This document shows positions 14,670-31,000 of a stretch of 64,000 nucleotides of DNA, in pieces. Position 1 is the stretch's first letter. Each line of letters opens with the position of its first letter. A program made the position numbers and the translations under genes. This DNA is from Glandiceps talaboti. Its lineage: Eukaryota > Hemichordata > Enteropneusta > Spengelidae. The notes under the pieces were generated by a model. It saw only the letters and a list, made by a program, of their open reading frames with translations, was not told the DNA's origin and did no database searches. The stretch spans positions 18,439,181-18,503,180 of the forward strand of contig NC_135552.1 of assembly GCF_964340395.1 (NCBI RefSeq), written 5' to 3'.

Positions 14670-14800
14670 TAATATCCCCCACGGCACCTCCCGGAGAGGG
14701 CTTATACGTTGGGTTCCGACCGTCTGTCCGTCCATCCGTGCGTGCGTGCGTGCGTTCACCCTCATAGCAAGAACCAAATGATTTCAACGAAACCTAGCAC
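14670..14800 (+). repeat. Dispersed repeat fragment
   Basis: Starts with a CG-rich CCCACGGCACCTCCCGGAG block, then GTCTGTCCGTCCATCC and (GTGC)n, then a block reading TTTCAACGAAACCTAGCAC. A related block (TTTCAACCAAACCTGG) is near 33925 after another CCGTCGGCG-type start, so this looks like a dispersed element of unknown class. Confidence 0.5.
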
Positions 14801-14810
14801 AAAGGTAGCA

Positions 14811-16640
<1,830 letters not shown>

Positions 16641-16648
16641 TTACGGCG

Positions 16649-16681
16649 GGGGGGGGGGTCATGAAAATGGGGGGGGGGGGG
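16649..16681 (+). other. Paired poly-G runs
   Basis: Two runs of about ten to twelve G separated by a 10-nt spacer, followed near 16708 by a shorter G run. This could form a G-quadruplex on the + strand. Similar G-rich sequence occurs at 36373-37012 and near 57335. Confidence 0.5.
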
Positions 16682-16880
16682 CGCGTGAAAGTTCTGATGG
16701 TCTGACAGGGGGTCACAAAATATTTTGCTCATGATTTGAATCTCAGGAGCGGTAGTTTACTGAGTAAATTTGCAAAATTTCTTGCAGTTTCGCCGCAATA
16801 AGCCTAAATAACGAAGCGGGTGACGGCTATGAGAATGTGTATGCCTTACTTAATATATATTACATATGTATAGTGTGTAC

Positions 16881-17158
<278 letters not shown>

Positions 17159-17170
17159 ATATATATATAT

Positions 17171-17286
17171 ATACATACATACATGCACACGCATGCATGC
17201 ATGCATGCATACATACATACATACATACATACATACATACATACATACATACATACATACATACATACATACATACATACATACAT

Positions 17287-17321
<35 letters not shown>

Positions 17322-17525
17322 GAGAGACAGACATACATACATACATACATACATACATACATACATACATACATACATACATACATACATACATACATAC
17401 ATACATACATACATACATACATACATACATACATACATACATACATGCATGCATGCATACATACATACATACATACATACATACATACATACATACATAC
17501 ATACATACATACATACATGCATACA
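17171..17525. repeat. (ACAT)n microsatellite with ATGC variants
   Basis: About 355 bp of ACAT units, with GCATGC patches near both ends and an AC-plus-GAGAGACAGAC interruption at about 17304-17332. Large open frames in all phases reflect the period of four. Confidence 0.98.
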
Positions 17526-18618
17526 GAGTGAAATTGGCTCTTTGAACAAAATCAAACCTCAGCACGGGCAGTCGTTTACCTTGTACGTTTGCAAAATTCA
17601 CTTACCTACCATATATTTAATTATGAGGTAGTCGATAACCAAGCGAATGACAATGCATGTGTCTGCATTAAAGTCTCTTTATAGGTTAAACTGTAGGCAG
17701 TATAGCCATAATTTATCAAATGCATTGAGAGTAAAATTTAGGGTATTGCAGAGAAGAATATTCAGGTACTCTAAAAAAAGTGCTCACCGTAGGAGAGGGA
17801 CACCCTCTCCCACACCTTTCCCACTAGCAATCTTGGGGATTCTGTTTCTGCCCAACATCAAGATTGGAGAGGAAAGCCCTGCTGGCTTAGTGTGTCCGAG
17901 GTACAGCCAATGTGAGACCTCTAGATCTCCTTTCACAGTCCGCATAAAGAAATCTCTTATTATGTATGGATGCTGAAGTCGATTACCACAGTTATTTTAA
18001 TGTAGTGTGCCGTACAATTGTACATCTCCAGAACAAAGGAAGTGGAGGGGGGAGTATAGTGGGGGTACCGTACGTGTATTGCACATAAAATCTGTCTAGT
18101 CCTTGGGTTGGGGTTCTATGAAAATTCTTTGGTTCATTTTGGAGAACCATAAATTGTTTTGAGAGCGCGAAGGGTTGCGAAAGAAATGTTGATCAAAATA
18201 TTTCTCTTCAGCCACCCCCACCCCTCCCTCCGCTGTAAATTCTGCTTGTTCCCTAAGGAACCGATTCGATAAACATAGTGTTCCATACATGCTAGAGTAG
18301 TCGGGTAATGCTAGGCTTGCAACAGTCTCTCGTAACTGCAGTCGTTAAAGTTTCAACGTGGGTGATTCAAAGATATGATGTACAATCACCTAATAAACAC
18401 GGTTTAGAAATCAAATTATAACAGCCCTGAGACGAGTCATTAAACTATCACCTGTTTGATATGAAATACAATGACAATATTGGTTTGACGCGTGTCTTAT
18501 TTTATGTCACCGTCTTTCTAATAAATAACAGATTATTATAATACATCAAACTAGGACCTCGTGAGTACAGCATTCAATATTTCACACACTTCTTTTATTC
18601 TTATGCACGACTTTGCAG
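17526..18618. other. Spacer, nothing recognised
   Basis: Contains an open frame (17647-17976) that is arginine- and serine-rich but matches no family I know. No other feature is seen. Confidence 0.5.
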
Positions 18619-18704
<86 letters not shown>

Positions 18705-18861
18705 TCCCCCAACCTCCCTCCCTCCTCTCTATCTATCTCTCTCCTCTCCCCCTCCCCCTCTCTCTCTCCCTCCCCCAACCTCCCTCCCTCCCTCCTCTCT
18801 CTATCTCTATCTCTCTCCTCTCCCCCTCCCTCCCTCTCTCTCTCCTCTCTCTATCTCTCTC

Positions 18862-18896
<35 letters not shown>
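18619..18896. repeat. (CT)n / CTCC / CTAT compound microsatellite
   Basis: Pure CT to about 18693, then CTCCC- and TATC-rich variants in which a unit of about 70 bp (from CCCCCAACCTCCCTCC to the following CT run) appears twice, starting near 18707 and 18772. Confidence 0.95.
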
Positions 18897-18898
<2 letters not shown>

Positions 18899-19687
18899 CA
18901 AACACACTATATCTCATCCAATCTACTATCATAAATCTCTACTAGATAATAGCGTATTCCTGAAACAACATCACATATCACAGTACTATAGTTAAACAAA
19001 CGTCTGTATTATAGATATATCTTGTAAAAAATCTCAAACTATTCGAAGTTTTAAAATTGTCAAAAAAGCGTGTCTGGTCATGTTTTGACCGATAGAGACA
19101 AATAAATCAAACGGTGATGTCTTTCCAATCTGTCGTCATCTAGGCAAACAATATGATGTCATGGGAACAAAATGTCTCTGATTACGAAACGTTTTGAATT
19201 CCGGACATAAATCTCGAAGCATAGTAAAATATTGTTTTTTAATCCATGATCCCATCTGAAATATAAAATGTAACGTTAGTTGACCATAAATGACAATTAT
19301 TATGCACTTTGTCCATAACTTTCTCTTCAATCTGGGGATCATGTGATAGCTACCCTGGAAGAGATACGATGAATGTGAGTTAGAACAAGGTATGGGCATG
19401 TCGTAGCTATTTAAGTTGCATTACATGTATGTGTAGTTGGTTTATACTTTGATAGTTGATATGTAGTCTAATCACAGTTTATGTATAGCCGGTATATAGT
19501 CGGTCTGACACTCGATATATGGTCCAATTATTAACGTATAGTCGGATAGTACGTATATACATGTAGTTATAGTGCTGGTATATAACTGGATGTTTGATAC
19601 ATAGTTTGATACTTGGTATAAAGTTCTATATTATCGATTATATAGTTAGTTTATAGTTGGTACCAGGTCGTGTAGTAACTGGTGACG

Positions 19688-19692
<5 letters not shown>

Positions 19693-19774
<82 letters not shown>

Positions 19775-19942
19775 GTGGGGTGGAGGGAGAGGGAGGGAGG
19801 GAGAGAGTGAGAGAGAGGAAGTAGGGAGAGAGATGGAAGGATTGAAAGGAGAGAGGGGGAGGGACGGAGAGAGACTAAGAGAGCGGGAAGGGCGAGATGG
19901 AGGGAGGGAGAGAGAGGAGGGGGGGGAGAAAGGGAGAAAGAG
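19693..19942. repeat. (GT)n-(GA)n compound microsatellite
   Basis: About 48 bp of GT, then pure GA, then degenerate GGGA/GAGA purine sequence to about 19942. Confidence 0.95.
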
Positions 19943-21767
19943 CTGCTTTATCTATAAACAAGGATTCAATTTATTTTGTTTTGTCGTTGTTGATTAGTAT
20001 ATATATATATATATATACAGTAAGAACTTTGATGTAACAGCTTTGGTTAATAAAAAATGTCTAAATGTTGGTGGGATGTCGAAATAAGAAACTTTACGTT
20101 GTCTTCAGCTGTTTTATTTTTCTTATTACACATATGCCTGTGAGGAAAATTGAAGATAGGGATTCTGCATTCAATCCACGATGGCCCCAGGAATATTTGA
20201 TAGTGCTCGGAATCTATTGATGAGTAAGATGTCCACCAACAAACATACTATTGAATGTTTGCTACAATTAGTAGTCTGCTGTCACTTGATGCCTCCAGAG
20301 ACACAACGTTTCTGGTCATTATCCATAAACACTTTTTCTTTAGCTCACTCTACTGGAACGACATCAGAATAGCTGTAACGAATACATTCGTACGTCTTGA
20401 TCGTTTAAGCGTATCTAGTAAATAACACAGATTTTTGGGGGGGTTTTAAAACAAGGCACTGAAGCCAAACATATCGTTGAAGTCGTTCCGAGGAAAGATT
20501 ATTTCATCAAAGGTCAGATGTCTGAAATTTTGAAGCGGGAGTTAATCTCGTGTCACGTTTTCTAAATTTATGTCTCCTAGATATCTGCTGTGTTTTTCTT
20601 TCCCGTCGTTTTTCCATATATAGTACTTAAACGTATAAACGCATCGGAGCGGTTTTGATGACAACTGTAGTAAGTTTACTTGCATGATGAATGCCACAAG
20701 CCCAAAGAGCTTATACACCACAAAATATACAGTTCAGAAAAAATAATGGAAGCACTGTATGAAGCTTAGTTTCTCATTTTTAAAAGCATAATGAGTGAAA
20801 CATGCTATAGTTCATTTGTTACATTTTCACGAAATGTCAAAAAATGTGACGACAAGTATATTATGGCGTTGTATACTGTCATCTATCGAGATTAATCCCG
20901 TAACACTGCTTCATTGTGGTAGCTACCCAAATGCCATTATTCACTTGAAAGACTTCTGTGGATTAACTTAAAAATTAACCCTCCAAGCAATTATGAATTG
21001 TAGTTTTTAATTAATAATTTAAAACCGTAATTAAAAACTTTGTACGTCTGAAATCCCAAGAGAAAAGATAACAAAACAATTAGCAGGCATATAGTGATAT
21101 CTATTATACAACTTGGGAGAATACTGAATAGAGAAAGGTATGCATTAGTAAGTTAAGACAAAGCGAACTAAACACAACAACTTCGCCTTTTCCCACACTC
21201 GCTTCGCCAGTGCCAGACGTAGATATGCTCGCTATTCTGACGTAATATGTCTGTCCCTTTCGCCCATTACCCATGCCATGGCTCATATTGTCATGTTATT
21301 TCATGATCTGGGCCGTTCATTAAAGTGTTTATGATATGATCCCGCTGGTCATTTTATACTCAGTTAACAAATCAAATTGCGCAATGTATCAGCCAGGTTC
21401 ATGTTACCGACTTTGCGTTTAGTTGCGATCGAATGTTCACCAAAACAAGCTGGAAATCGATAACCTGCGCATGCCCTGTTCAAATTGAGCCGCACTTTCG
21501 ATTTCAATGAATAATTGAATGGCGGGTGTACATATCAGTTTAGCGAGAGAAAGGTGGAGCACAGTGCTAAGGTGGCCTTCTGTTGTGACAGTCTCGCATA
21601 TGTAGCTGCACTGACCAGCTTTTGCTGAAACTAATATTCACCGATATGGATATGTAGGGGATACCCATCCTTTTTTTCGTTTGACTCGGCGATGGAGTTC
21701 ATTTGTGTGACATTTGTGTAATTCATTGCAGAACTAAAGATAGTGAACAAGTTTAAACTGCGTTAAC
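19943..21767. other. Upstream region of the receptor gene
   Basis: Immediate 5' flank of the first coding exon. I see no convincing TATA box or other named promoter element. Non-coding 5' exons could lie here but cannot be placed from sequence alone. The frame at 20181-20372 has no recognisable domain. Confidence 0.4.
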
Positions 21768-21821
21768 ATGAGGACTGGATTATTTTGCAAAGAAGTTTTA
21801 GTGGTGATGCTCGTATTTCAG
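21768..21821 (+). CDS. Receptor exon 1: start codon and signal peptide
   Basis: ATG with an A at -3 opens an 18-codon exon ending in CAG before a GTGAGC donor. The sequence [18 protein letters not shown] has a basic residue, then a hydrophobic core, as in a signal peptide, and joins exon 2 in phase 0 to continue that core. An additional short exon between 1 and 2, or an alternative first exon, cannot be excluded. Confidence 0.78.
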
Positions 21822-23304
21822 GTGAGCCACAGTTTATGCTTCGTCAATTTTTCCTCTCTGCTATTACTCTGTCAGTCGGTTGGGGTTCATACGTGCATGT
21901 GTAAAACGAGAGAGAGACACGTACGTTCCATAACGTTCAAACTATACAAAATCGATATTGTGTTAGCTACAACAAAACCGTCACTGTCAACAAACTGCCA
22001 ATTCATTTTGTAAATATTGTATTAATCCTATTATGAAGGTCCAGAGTGATTGTTACATATTACACATCAATCATCTTCATTACAGCAAAATGTCTTCCAA
22101 ACTCCGGTGCTAACTAATGTCTGATCCTTTTGCTAACGATCTAAATATATACGTATTGTTTCTATCATCCCTGCTTCCTTCTCTCTTCCCAACGTCTCCA
22201 CCCCAATCCATTCCCATATCCAGATAGTTGGATTGTCCGACGGAGGGGAGTCTTATACCACGGATATCCCCTGGTTAGAGGTAACATCTGAGATATTATA
22301 TTATTATTATTATTCATTTTCGGACCTTTTTCATTCGTAGACTTATTTCGATTGATATCCTTTCTTTTTTTTATTCTAGACTGGTGATGATTCTATCACA
22401 GTATTGCATGTTGACAATTAACCCATTAACACACTAATTTTCTATTTCTTTTTTCCCCTTTATTTTCATATGTTATGTGCTATAGTATGATTTACATTGG
22501 TTATTTTATTTAGTCGATATTACTTTAATATAACATTGGGTCAACTGAACGCCGGGGGAAATAATATTTCACTGACGTATGTTCATTAATACTACGTCTC
22601 GGGTGTACTAAAGGCTAACCTTCACAGGAAAAATGGCCAGTTATGATTGAGTTCGGATATGCATTTGATATTCATACTGATTTCATCGCTTTTTTCTTTC
22701 TTAACATTGTGAGGTGATGCGGTTATCGATTTACTGTTACCGTACTACCTCACAGAAGGCCTCAGCATTTTGACTTTTAATTTGCGCTTTAATCCCAAAA
22801 GTAATAACTGAATTAGAGTCATGGAAACTAAAATGTTAAGGTGGTTATTTTTTTTAAATTGGGACTAAATTTGACTAAACTGCCTAGCACACTTAATCAT
22901 GTTTGGGTTCTATAATTTGGTAGAGTGTAAGCATTATGCGATGTATCAAGACACACTGGTCTTGATCAAGTATGGATCAACTTATGAATGGATTACAGTA
23001 AAATCGTTATCATTTTTTAAGGTGCAACCAGATTGTGTGGTAAGGTATTTGTATTTTATCAGCTGGTCAGTGCGGCTGAATGGGATAATGGTCAATGTCA
23101 AGTCGTATTTGCCAGTATACATACATACATACATACATACATACATACATACATACATACATACATACATACATACATACATACACACACACATACATAC
23201 ATACATACATACATGCATACATACATACATACATACATACATACATACATACATACATACATACATACATACATACATACATACATACATACATACATAC
23301 ATAC

Positions 23305-23365
<61 letters not shown>

Positions 23366-26300
23366 TACATAAAAGGACAAACATATACACACAAAGACTC
23401 ATTGTAAATATTTATAGGGAAGCCGTACTACACAGCAATGCACTGTGCACACTACTGCTGAGATTGGTACAGTACATATATTGTATTGATGCATGTAGCT
23501 GAATATACACACGCATTCCCCTTGCTGCATGGATTCCAAGACCGTGATCAGAGTAAAATTGAAAACACACTGCCGCTTCACTTTTTCTTCCACCTAGCTG
23601 CATGTGAGTGAGTGAGGGAGTGAGTGAGTGAGTGAGTGAGTGAGTGAGTGAGTGAGTGAGTGAGTGAGTGAGTGAGTGAGTGAGTGAGTGAGTGAGTGAG
23701 TGCGTGCGTGCGTGCATGAGTGCGTGAGTGAGTGAGTGAGTGAGTGAGTGAGTGAGTGAGTGCGTGCGTGCGTGCGTGAGTGAGTGCGTGCGTGCGTGCA
23801 TGAGTGCGTGAGTGAGTGAGTGAGTGAGTGAGTGAGTGAGTGAGTGAGTGCGTGCGTGCGTGCATGAGTGCGTGAGTGAGTGAGTGAGTGAGTGAGTGCG
23901 TGCGTGCGTGCGTGAGTGAGTGAGTGCGTGCGTGCGTGCGTGAGTGAGTGAGTGAGTGAGTGAGTGCGTGCGTGCATGAGTGCGTGAGTGAGTGAGTGAG
24001 TGAGTGAGTGAGTGAGTGCGTGCGTGCGTGAGTGAGTGAGTGAGTGCGTGCGTGCGTGCGTGAGTGAGTGAGTGAGTGAGTGAGTGAGTGAGTGAGTGAG
24101 TGAGTGAGTGAGTGAGTGAGTGAGTGAGTGAGTGAGTGAGTGAACATTATTACCCCAGCACTGAAGATGTCATACTAGTCAATAAGTACCAGATTTTATT
24201 CTCACGAGCCGTTGTTTACTCGTGCATGGTGTTATTCAGAGGTCGAATGGCAGCTACTTCCATAGCCAATACTAACCGTACAAATGTCGTAGAATGATGT
24301 GACTTGATATGGGCATGATACGTACTTCCCTCCTGGCATTCATTTATGTGTTAGCCATCCCATTAAGACACCATTAAAATCATTCACCAGCAAGCAACAA
24401 AATGCTCCAGAGTCCATAGTATTGTATCTAACATCTAGTGTTTAGACAAAATACCCTGTTTTTTGAATGTGCAATTCAACAAGGGTACATGTACGAAAAG
24501 AATTTAATATTAACATAAAGTATTATGGAAACACTGCTGTCATAACGCCGACTGAAAGAACGACACCTTGAACCCTGCAAACCGATCATTTTGGTAACGA
24601 TGGCTTCTTGGATTTATTTGTACAGGGCTTTATGTGGGGAGACACGTATGTCACCTTATCATCACAACAAATTGATCAGCAAATTCAGAAAAGGATAGAA
24701 TGTGAGGAAAGGCTGATGACGGACCCATATCCAACGGATGGCGGTAAGTCACGAGTTTACTCACCCGTATAGCAAAACCTAGGCTGTAAAAAATGGTATA
24801 TAACTAAAAGTTCGAGTTTCAGGAATAATCATTCTATCATAGCTATAATCCTCACACTTTGAATATCAGTGTGAGAAACTAACCTTAGCCTAAAGTTGTT
24901 ATATCATTGCAAATTATTTAAGCTTAGATCAAGTTATTTCTGATAAAGTAAAACTATTTTTTTTTAAATGTTTGTCGTGATTTTATTTTATTTCACACTT
25001 TCTTTCTTTTAATTACTTCGACCAAAAGACAAGATACTCGTTGGTCACAATACTTCCATGACAATTGATTAGGTATTATAAAAGAAAGTAAACAAAGACA
25101 TTATGTGATTCAGAAGAAGACAATCACAATATGCAGACTGTGCTGTTATAGCTAATCACAATATGCAGAATGTGTTGCTATAGCTGAAAAGACATCGTTT
25201 CTCTCTGGGATGTGATTTTTAAAAAGTAACCAATAAAGATACTTTAAATTTGGCAAGAAAAGCTACAAAGGGAATAGAAGTAAATTGTCATAATTTTACC
25301 TTTTTGCATGTGAAAAATGTTTAGGGTCAGCAGCTTAAACTAGGGTCGGTCGGATTACCGGAAACACACTATTTATTTTATTTGGCCTGAGTCGAAGAAA
25401 AAAACTGCTTCATAATCACAAGTAAATCGTGAACAGGGTAGTAAATTGTCATGATTTTACCTTTTTGCATGTGAAAAATGTTTAGGGTCAGCAGTTTAAA
25501 ATCTAGGGTAGGTCGGATTACCGGAAACACACTATTTATTTGATTTGACCTGAGTCGAAGAAAGAAACTGCTTCATGAGCACAAGTAAATCGTGAACAGG
25601 GTAGTTTGTCTGTTTGGGAACCGAGTAAGTACGTACTCGGTCAGAGGAGTTAAAACTAGGTTCGTTCATTCAAATACATATCTATTCGGTGATAGTAACT
25701 GTTGAGATGTACATGTTATGAGTCTGTATTAAAACTTTCAATCTGACCAAAGCTCCATACCTAAAAACTAGGTAATAACCATCTGTAGAAGTACCTAATA
25801 TCTAGGTTACTAGTATAACAACCATGTGTTGTGTAGAAAAGGGTACAACGATTACTCTAAAGTACTTAGTAGAATTGTTAAACTCTGTCTTTTATTTGTC
25901 CACGGTGCACTTAAAGGTACATGTGGTATACACACCCATATGATATTTGACAAATCATGGGTAGTTCTATATGGCAGCAACAAAATATGGCGATGGTTAA
26001 AGAAAGCAAGGTTAAAATAGTGAACTTAATTAATAAGGTAAAATCAAAAATTCACTGATACATGAATATTTAGTCCAAAAGCACGAACATTATATAAATT
26101 TGAGATATGTTCTGTCTGATGGGATTTTGCTATGTTTTCCGATGCCAAGAGCTTCTATATGGCCGGTGGAAATACATATGTCAATCATAATTTATTTCAT
26201 TTCAAATTGTGTAATCCGACACTTGGTAACATGTACGGAGCCTGATTGATATAGGTATAATTGCAGGTATATCTGTCTGGCTCTTTGAAAAAACAGCAAG

Positions 26301-27864
26301 CAGATCATGCTGAAATCTAATCTTACCCAGCTGAAGTCGACAAAATAATGAACGGAATGGCCGCGTAATACTATCGCTGAATTGGACACTAGATATAAGA
26401 GTGGTATAGCTAAGCTGAACCATCACTATCAGTGCTATGGAGATGGATGGGGACCTTTCAAACAAAGTCTGCATTACAACCAAATTCTCACGAACCGTCA
26501 ACATTGCGTTTGGCCCATATGGCACAGCGCAAACAACAAAATAATAGCGAAACCGGAATTTGTGCGACTGATTCAACAGCCGTATAATGATATGATCCGA
26601 GGGAATATGGTTTTGATGTAATGATATGTAAACCGATGATAAAGCGACATTGTATTTAACCAATAGGAAGGCAACTCAAAGTAGCGAAAACATTACGTAT
26701 TGTGGTAGTCTGTGTTCCGTGGGAAATAAATAGCGATAAGTGTAGTGAACAGATGTTGTTATCCGGTATTACATGTCGGGTTTTGTACAAACGAGTTAAC
26801 GTAAAACTACTTTATTATAGCCTTAGGGTTATGGCGAGATTCGTTTGTAATGACTTTGCGATTGAATGTGAGCAATTATTGCCTGGTTTACATAGCAGAT
26901 AAATAAAGCCCTATGTATATGCAGATTTTATTATAGGACTAACGAGATTATACTTTTCTACTAAAATAAATTTTCCTGTCAAAAACATCATTACGGTTCA
27001 CACCTATATCCCATAATAGTCGGTCAACTCAACCCACGTAATCCTTGGCTGCAAGATTATCATTTGATATCAGAGTTGATAAAGTTGATTTTTTTTTCAG
27101 AAAGCAGTAAACGTTTCACTCATAGTAGTTGCAAATAAACTGTACAATCGGCTTGTTCCCGACCACTGGTCAAGTGGTAAGGAAAAAAGCGTGTGCCAGC
27201 GAAATGCTTGTGTCTTCATATGTATACATCATGTGTTAACTATATAAAACAGGTGTGGTTTTTTTGTTGGCTTTCAGGATTATACTGTAATAGGACATAT
27301 GATGGATGGAATTGTTGGGGCGATACCAAAGCTGGGGAGATCGCTTATACAAATTGTCCCGAATTCATTCCGAAGTCGGACCCATCGAGTAAGTAAATTA
27401 ACGAGTAGGAAACGAAAGCCTGTACCGCCCCAAATATACTTAGTACCCACTTTTAGACTCCTAATAAGGACATTTCCTATGAGATTTCAGAGAGAAAAAT
27501 ACACTCCTGTTTATTGTGTTATTCAAAGCCAAGGATGATAAAATGATAAACAACATGTTGTAAACAAGGCAGGACTTGGAATGGGATGGGATGTACGATC
27601 GATAAAGTTAATGCATTCATTTAGATTAGTCGATGAACACCTTTGTCAGTGTGTTTAAAAAACGATCGATACAAGACTAGTTTTGCTCATATTTTTGTCA
27701 TCTTGCTCCACGAACAATGAAAATTTTCACAAAAAAATAAGCCAGTTAATCCACGTGTATCAAACAAAATACGCCTGACTAATTGTGTCCTTGAACACAA
27801 GCAACAGGTGTCTATGACTGATATAGAGTCCCTCCCAACTGCATGCTGCAATTGTCGTTGCTTC

Positions 27865-27914
<50 letters not shown>

Positions 27915-27970
27915 AGAGAGAGAGAGAGAGTGAGTGAGTGAGTGAGAGAGACCGACACACACACACACAC

Positions 27971-28024
<54 letters not shown>

Positions 28025-31000
28025 CAGACAGACAAACAAACAAACATACACAATTCCATAAATGGCGTAACTACAACAGACTGGCCAAGCAGCTGACCAA
28101 CCACCGCCTCTCCAACTTATGACAACTAGAATGTGAATATAAAATCTAAATATTTTGCTATGTGAAGCCAATCAGTAGGCATGAATAATATCAACAGTTC
28201 ACTTGTCATTAAGTACAACGGCAAACGGTTTTGGAAAACATATCTTAAATTTAAAAATTTACCTTTAGAATATAATGACACGATCCTCCACAAAGCCCAG
28301 CCTACACCGTTGATAGAACCAATCAGCGGGGACATTTTTATCAGTACATCATCCATTCATGTGCTTGTACATAGTCGAATCGCTTCATGGATCATATACT
28401 CTGGCCGATTCCATTCAAACGTTGCACAAATTTATGATATAGCAAGTGTCCAATACGTACTATCCTGTAATTCTTAAAACAATATTGCCTAACTAAGGCA
28501 GCCGTTGTAGCTATAAAAATCACAATTCTATTAATACACTTTATACATGCATGTGTGGAACTTTGACACATATGAAGTTTATAAAGTTCATTATATTTCA
28601 ATTTGCAAACTTTCTATTATAAATGTATTTAGTAGACCTTGATCAGCATCTTCAAGACCGTAAGAATCAAAATTAGGATCTATGATATATGCTAGGGGTT
28701 ATATAGATACTACAGATTATGGACACACTTAAAAAAATTGCCAATGATGAGACTGGTCTATACCTTTAACATTCAATTTGGTAATATTCAAGGTCAAAAC
28801 AGCAAGTTTTTTTCATACTCGCTAAGCTACAGACTACTTTCACTTATATAAATTTTATGGTTTGATGTGTATTATAAAAGCTGTTGTGACATAAATTTAG
28901 CAAACACTTTGTTCTGTTCAAGGTCAAAACACAATGTCAATGTGTGGGGTTTTTTAAAAAATGTTTCCAATCACTATATCTTTCCTATTCATTGACAGAT
29001 ATCATTTGCTAGCGCAATAAAACATAGATACATAGTCCATGTCTCCTATAAAACCAGCGTTGGCGTACCCACAAAAAAGATCAAATTTAATCATGTACCT
29101 TGAAGGACTTCCAACGGCACCTGTCATTAATCTTTCTAGGATGAGTCGCTGTCTAGCTTTGGTAGCATCCACGTATGCATCGATACAAAGATCATCCATA
29201 ATTTCACAGAACAAACATCGTTTTGGTGATCGCAGCATGATATCATACCATGCATGGCTAACCCCACGGTTGATCTGTTAAATAAATGACATTACAGATC
29301 TATCAATGAGAAGGGATTCTTTCAATCTATGCGATCGTCTTCGCCTTCAAGCTTGCATTGCCCGTTATGAATTATGTGTAAGACCATCATAAGATGTTCC
29401 CTCGTGAATGTTATCTACGACCTTTATGTGTTCATCTCCGATATAGTGCCTATTATATCAATACATATGATGAGCTGTTCCCCCCAATGAATTATATCTA
29501 TGGACGCCTCGCAGTGCCCTTTCTATAACTATCACGCACTCATCGTCTATTATGCACAGCGATTGAATATACATAGCGAAAGATGGATACCTCTGAACAA
29601 GTTTTTGATATATAGTGTTACAAGTGAAGTTATGATGTACAATGTCAGAAGGAATAATGAATCAATGGAGGCAGTTAAAGAGAATCTGACCCAGGAGGCA
29701 TACGGCCTGGCGACTGGATCCCCTGGGTATCATCAATTGGATCACAGCTTCGCCCTCAGTTCAGACGTGATTGAACACAAACTTCTCTCTTTGAATTGCT
29801 CATTGCTACAAGATTGATTCGATCTAATTAAAATTATGACTTTCCGGAAGTTAGAGATTTTTGAGTTGAATGACAGATTAGCTATCGCATAGAGCAGATT
29901 ATCCAACCGCTTTACAGTCGAAATCACAAGGGTTAAATATATTGTAGCGTAATAATCCAACGGGTTGAAACATAAAACGAGCTGACAGTGACATATTCCC
30001 TGCACTGAAAACAAAATGAGAAATGTATAGGTATACGATATCCGCGAAGAGAGTAATAACACTTGAGTTAGAAACCACTCTGTCCCGTTACGTGTTAGCA
30101 AATACGTCTATGATTGAATATTAGTGATTGCAGAAAATATTGAGGTCCTCCTTGGTTCACGAACTGTGTCCACATTCACAATAAATTGACGTCTCGTGAG
30201 ATGTATATATGCCGTGTTTATAACCTGCAAAGATTTTACAATCATGAACAAACCGCCATTTGCAATTCTTGATTCGTTAGGGGGGAATTCGAAAGACTCT
30301 GTGTATAATGTGTACCGCAAGGGAATGTCACGTAATCAATATACATAGTTGACTTGCAGATATCGAAACCAATTTGAAAAGTAGTGTTTGTATTGGTGAC
30401 AATTTCTTCCCGAATTGAAATCTAATTATGATTTATTTCCGGTTTCAGAATTAGCACACAAAGTGTGTTTGCCGAATGGAGAGTGGTTTAAACATCCCGA
30501 ATCAAATCAGACGTGGTCAAATTACACCAATTGTGACAGTAGCGTCTATACGGTAAGACATCAAATAAATCGTCTACATATACACTACACTTTCTAATTG
30601 CTCAAGGCTTTGTATAATTTTATTTTATACCAAACTAAAGACTAGGTGTTAAAAGATTTGGTATTTACTTTCAATTCATACAAGTACTGTGACATCATAT
30701 AACATAAGTTTAGATTATTAACAATTTCTTTTAGTATTTGGCCGGGGTTATTTTGGAAGTGAGTATCTATGGAGCTGGTTACTTTGCTCTCAACATTCAT
30801 TTGACAAAGACCAGATGATACGTGTGTTGTGTATACCTTTCTGAACCATATTGCATGGTGCTCCTACTACTACTCTCAGACTCGGACTCAGACCACTAAT
30901 TAGTGGTCTCAGTCTCATTGGTCTGCGTACTACGTAAGTAAACAATGGGTGTCATTTTTCCCCGCTCCTGTTCGGTGAGCATGTAAACCTCGGACCACTC

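Larger units (their letters stand above)
21822..24625 (+). other. Receptor intron 1
   Basis: 2.8-kb intron, GTGAGC to TTTGTACAG. It carries the ACAT/ACAG array (23117-23364) and the TGAG/TGCG array (23604-24143). No coding exon seen inside. Confidence 0.75.

Noticed and set aside
23412-24147. Leu-Thr-His-Ser repeat frames of up to 189 residues on the - strand
   Set aside because: Pure product of the TGAG/TGCG array.
26202-26663. 153-residue open frame on the - strand in intron 2
   Set aside because: No recognisable domain, overlapped by a + strand frame, and inside an intron of a well-supported gene; AT-rich composition explains it.
29500-29817. 105-residue open frame in intron 3
   Set aside because: Not recognised, no convincing splice sites, and adding it would break the receptor domain between exons 3 and 4.
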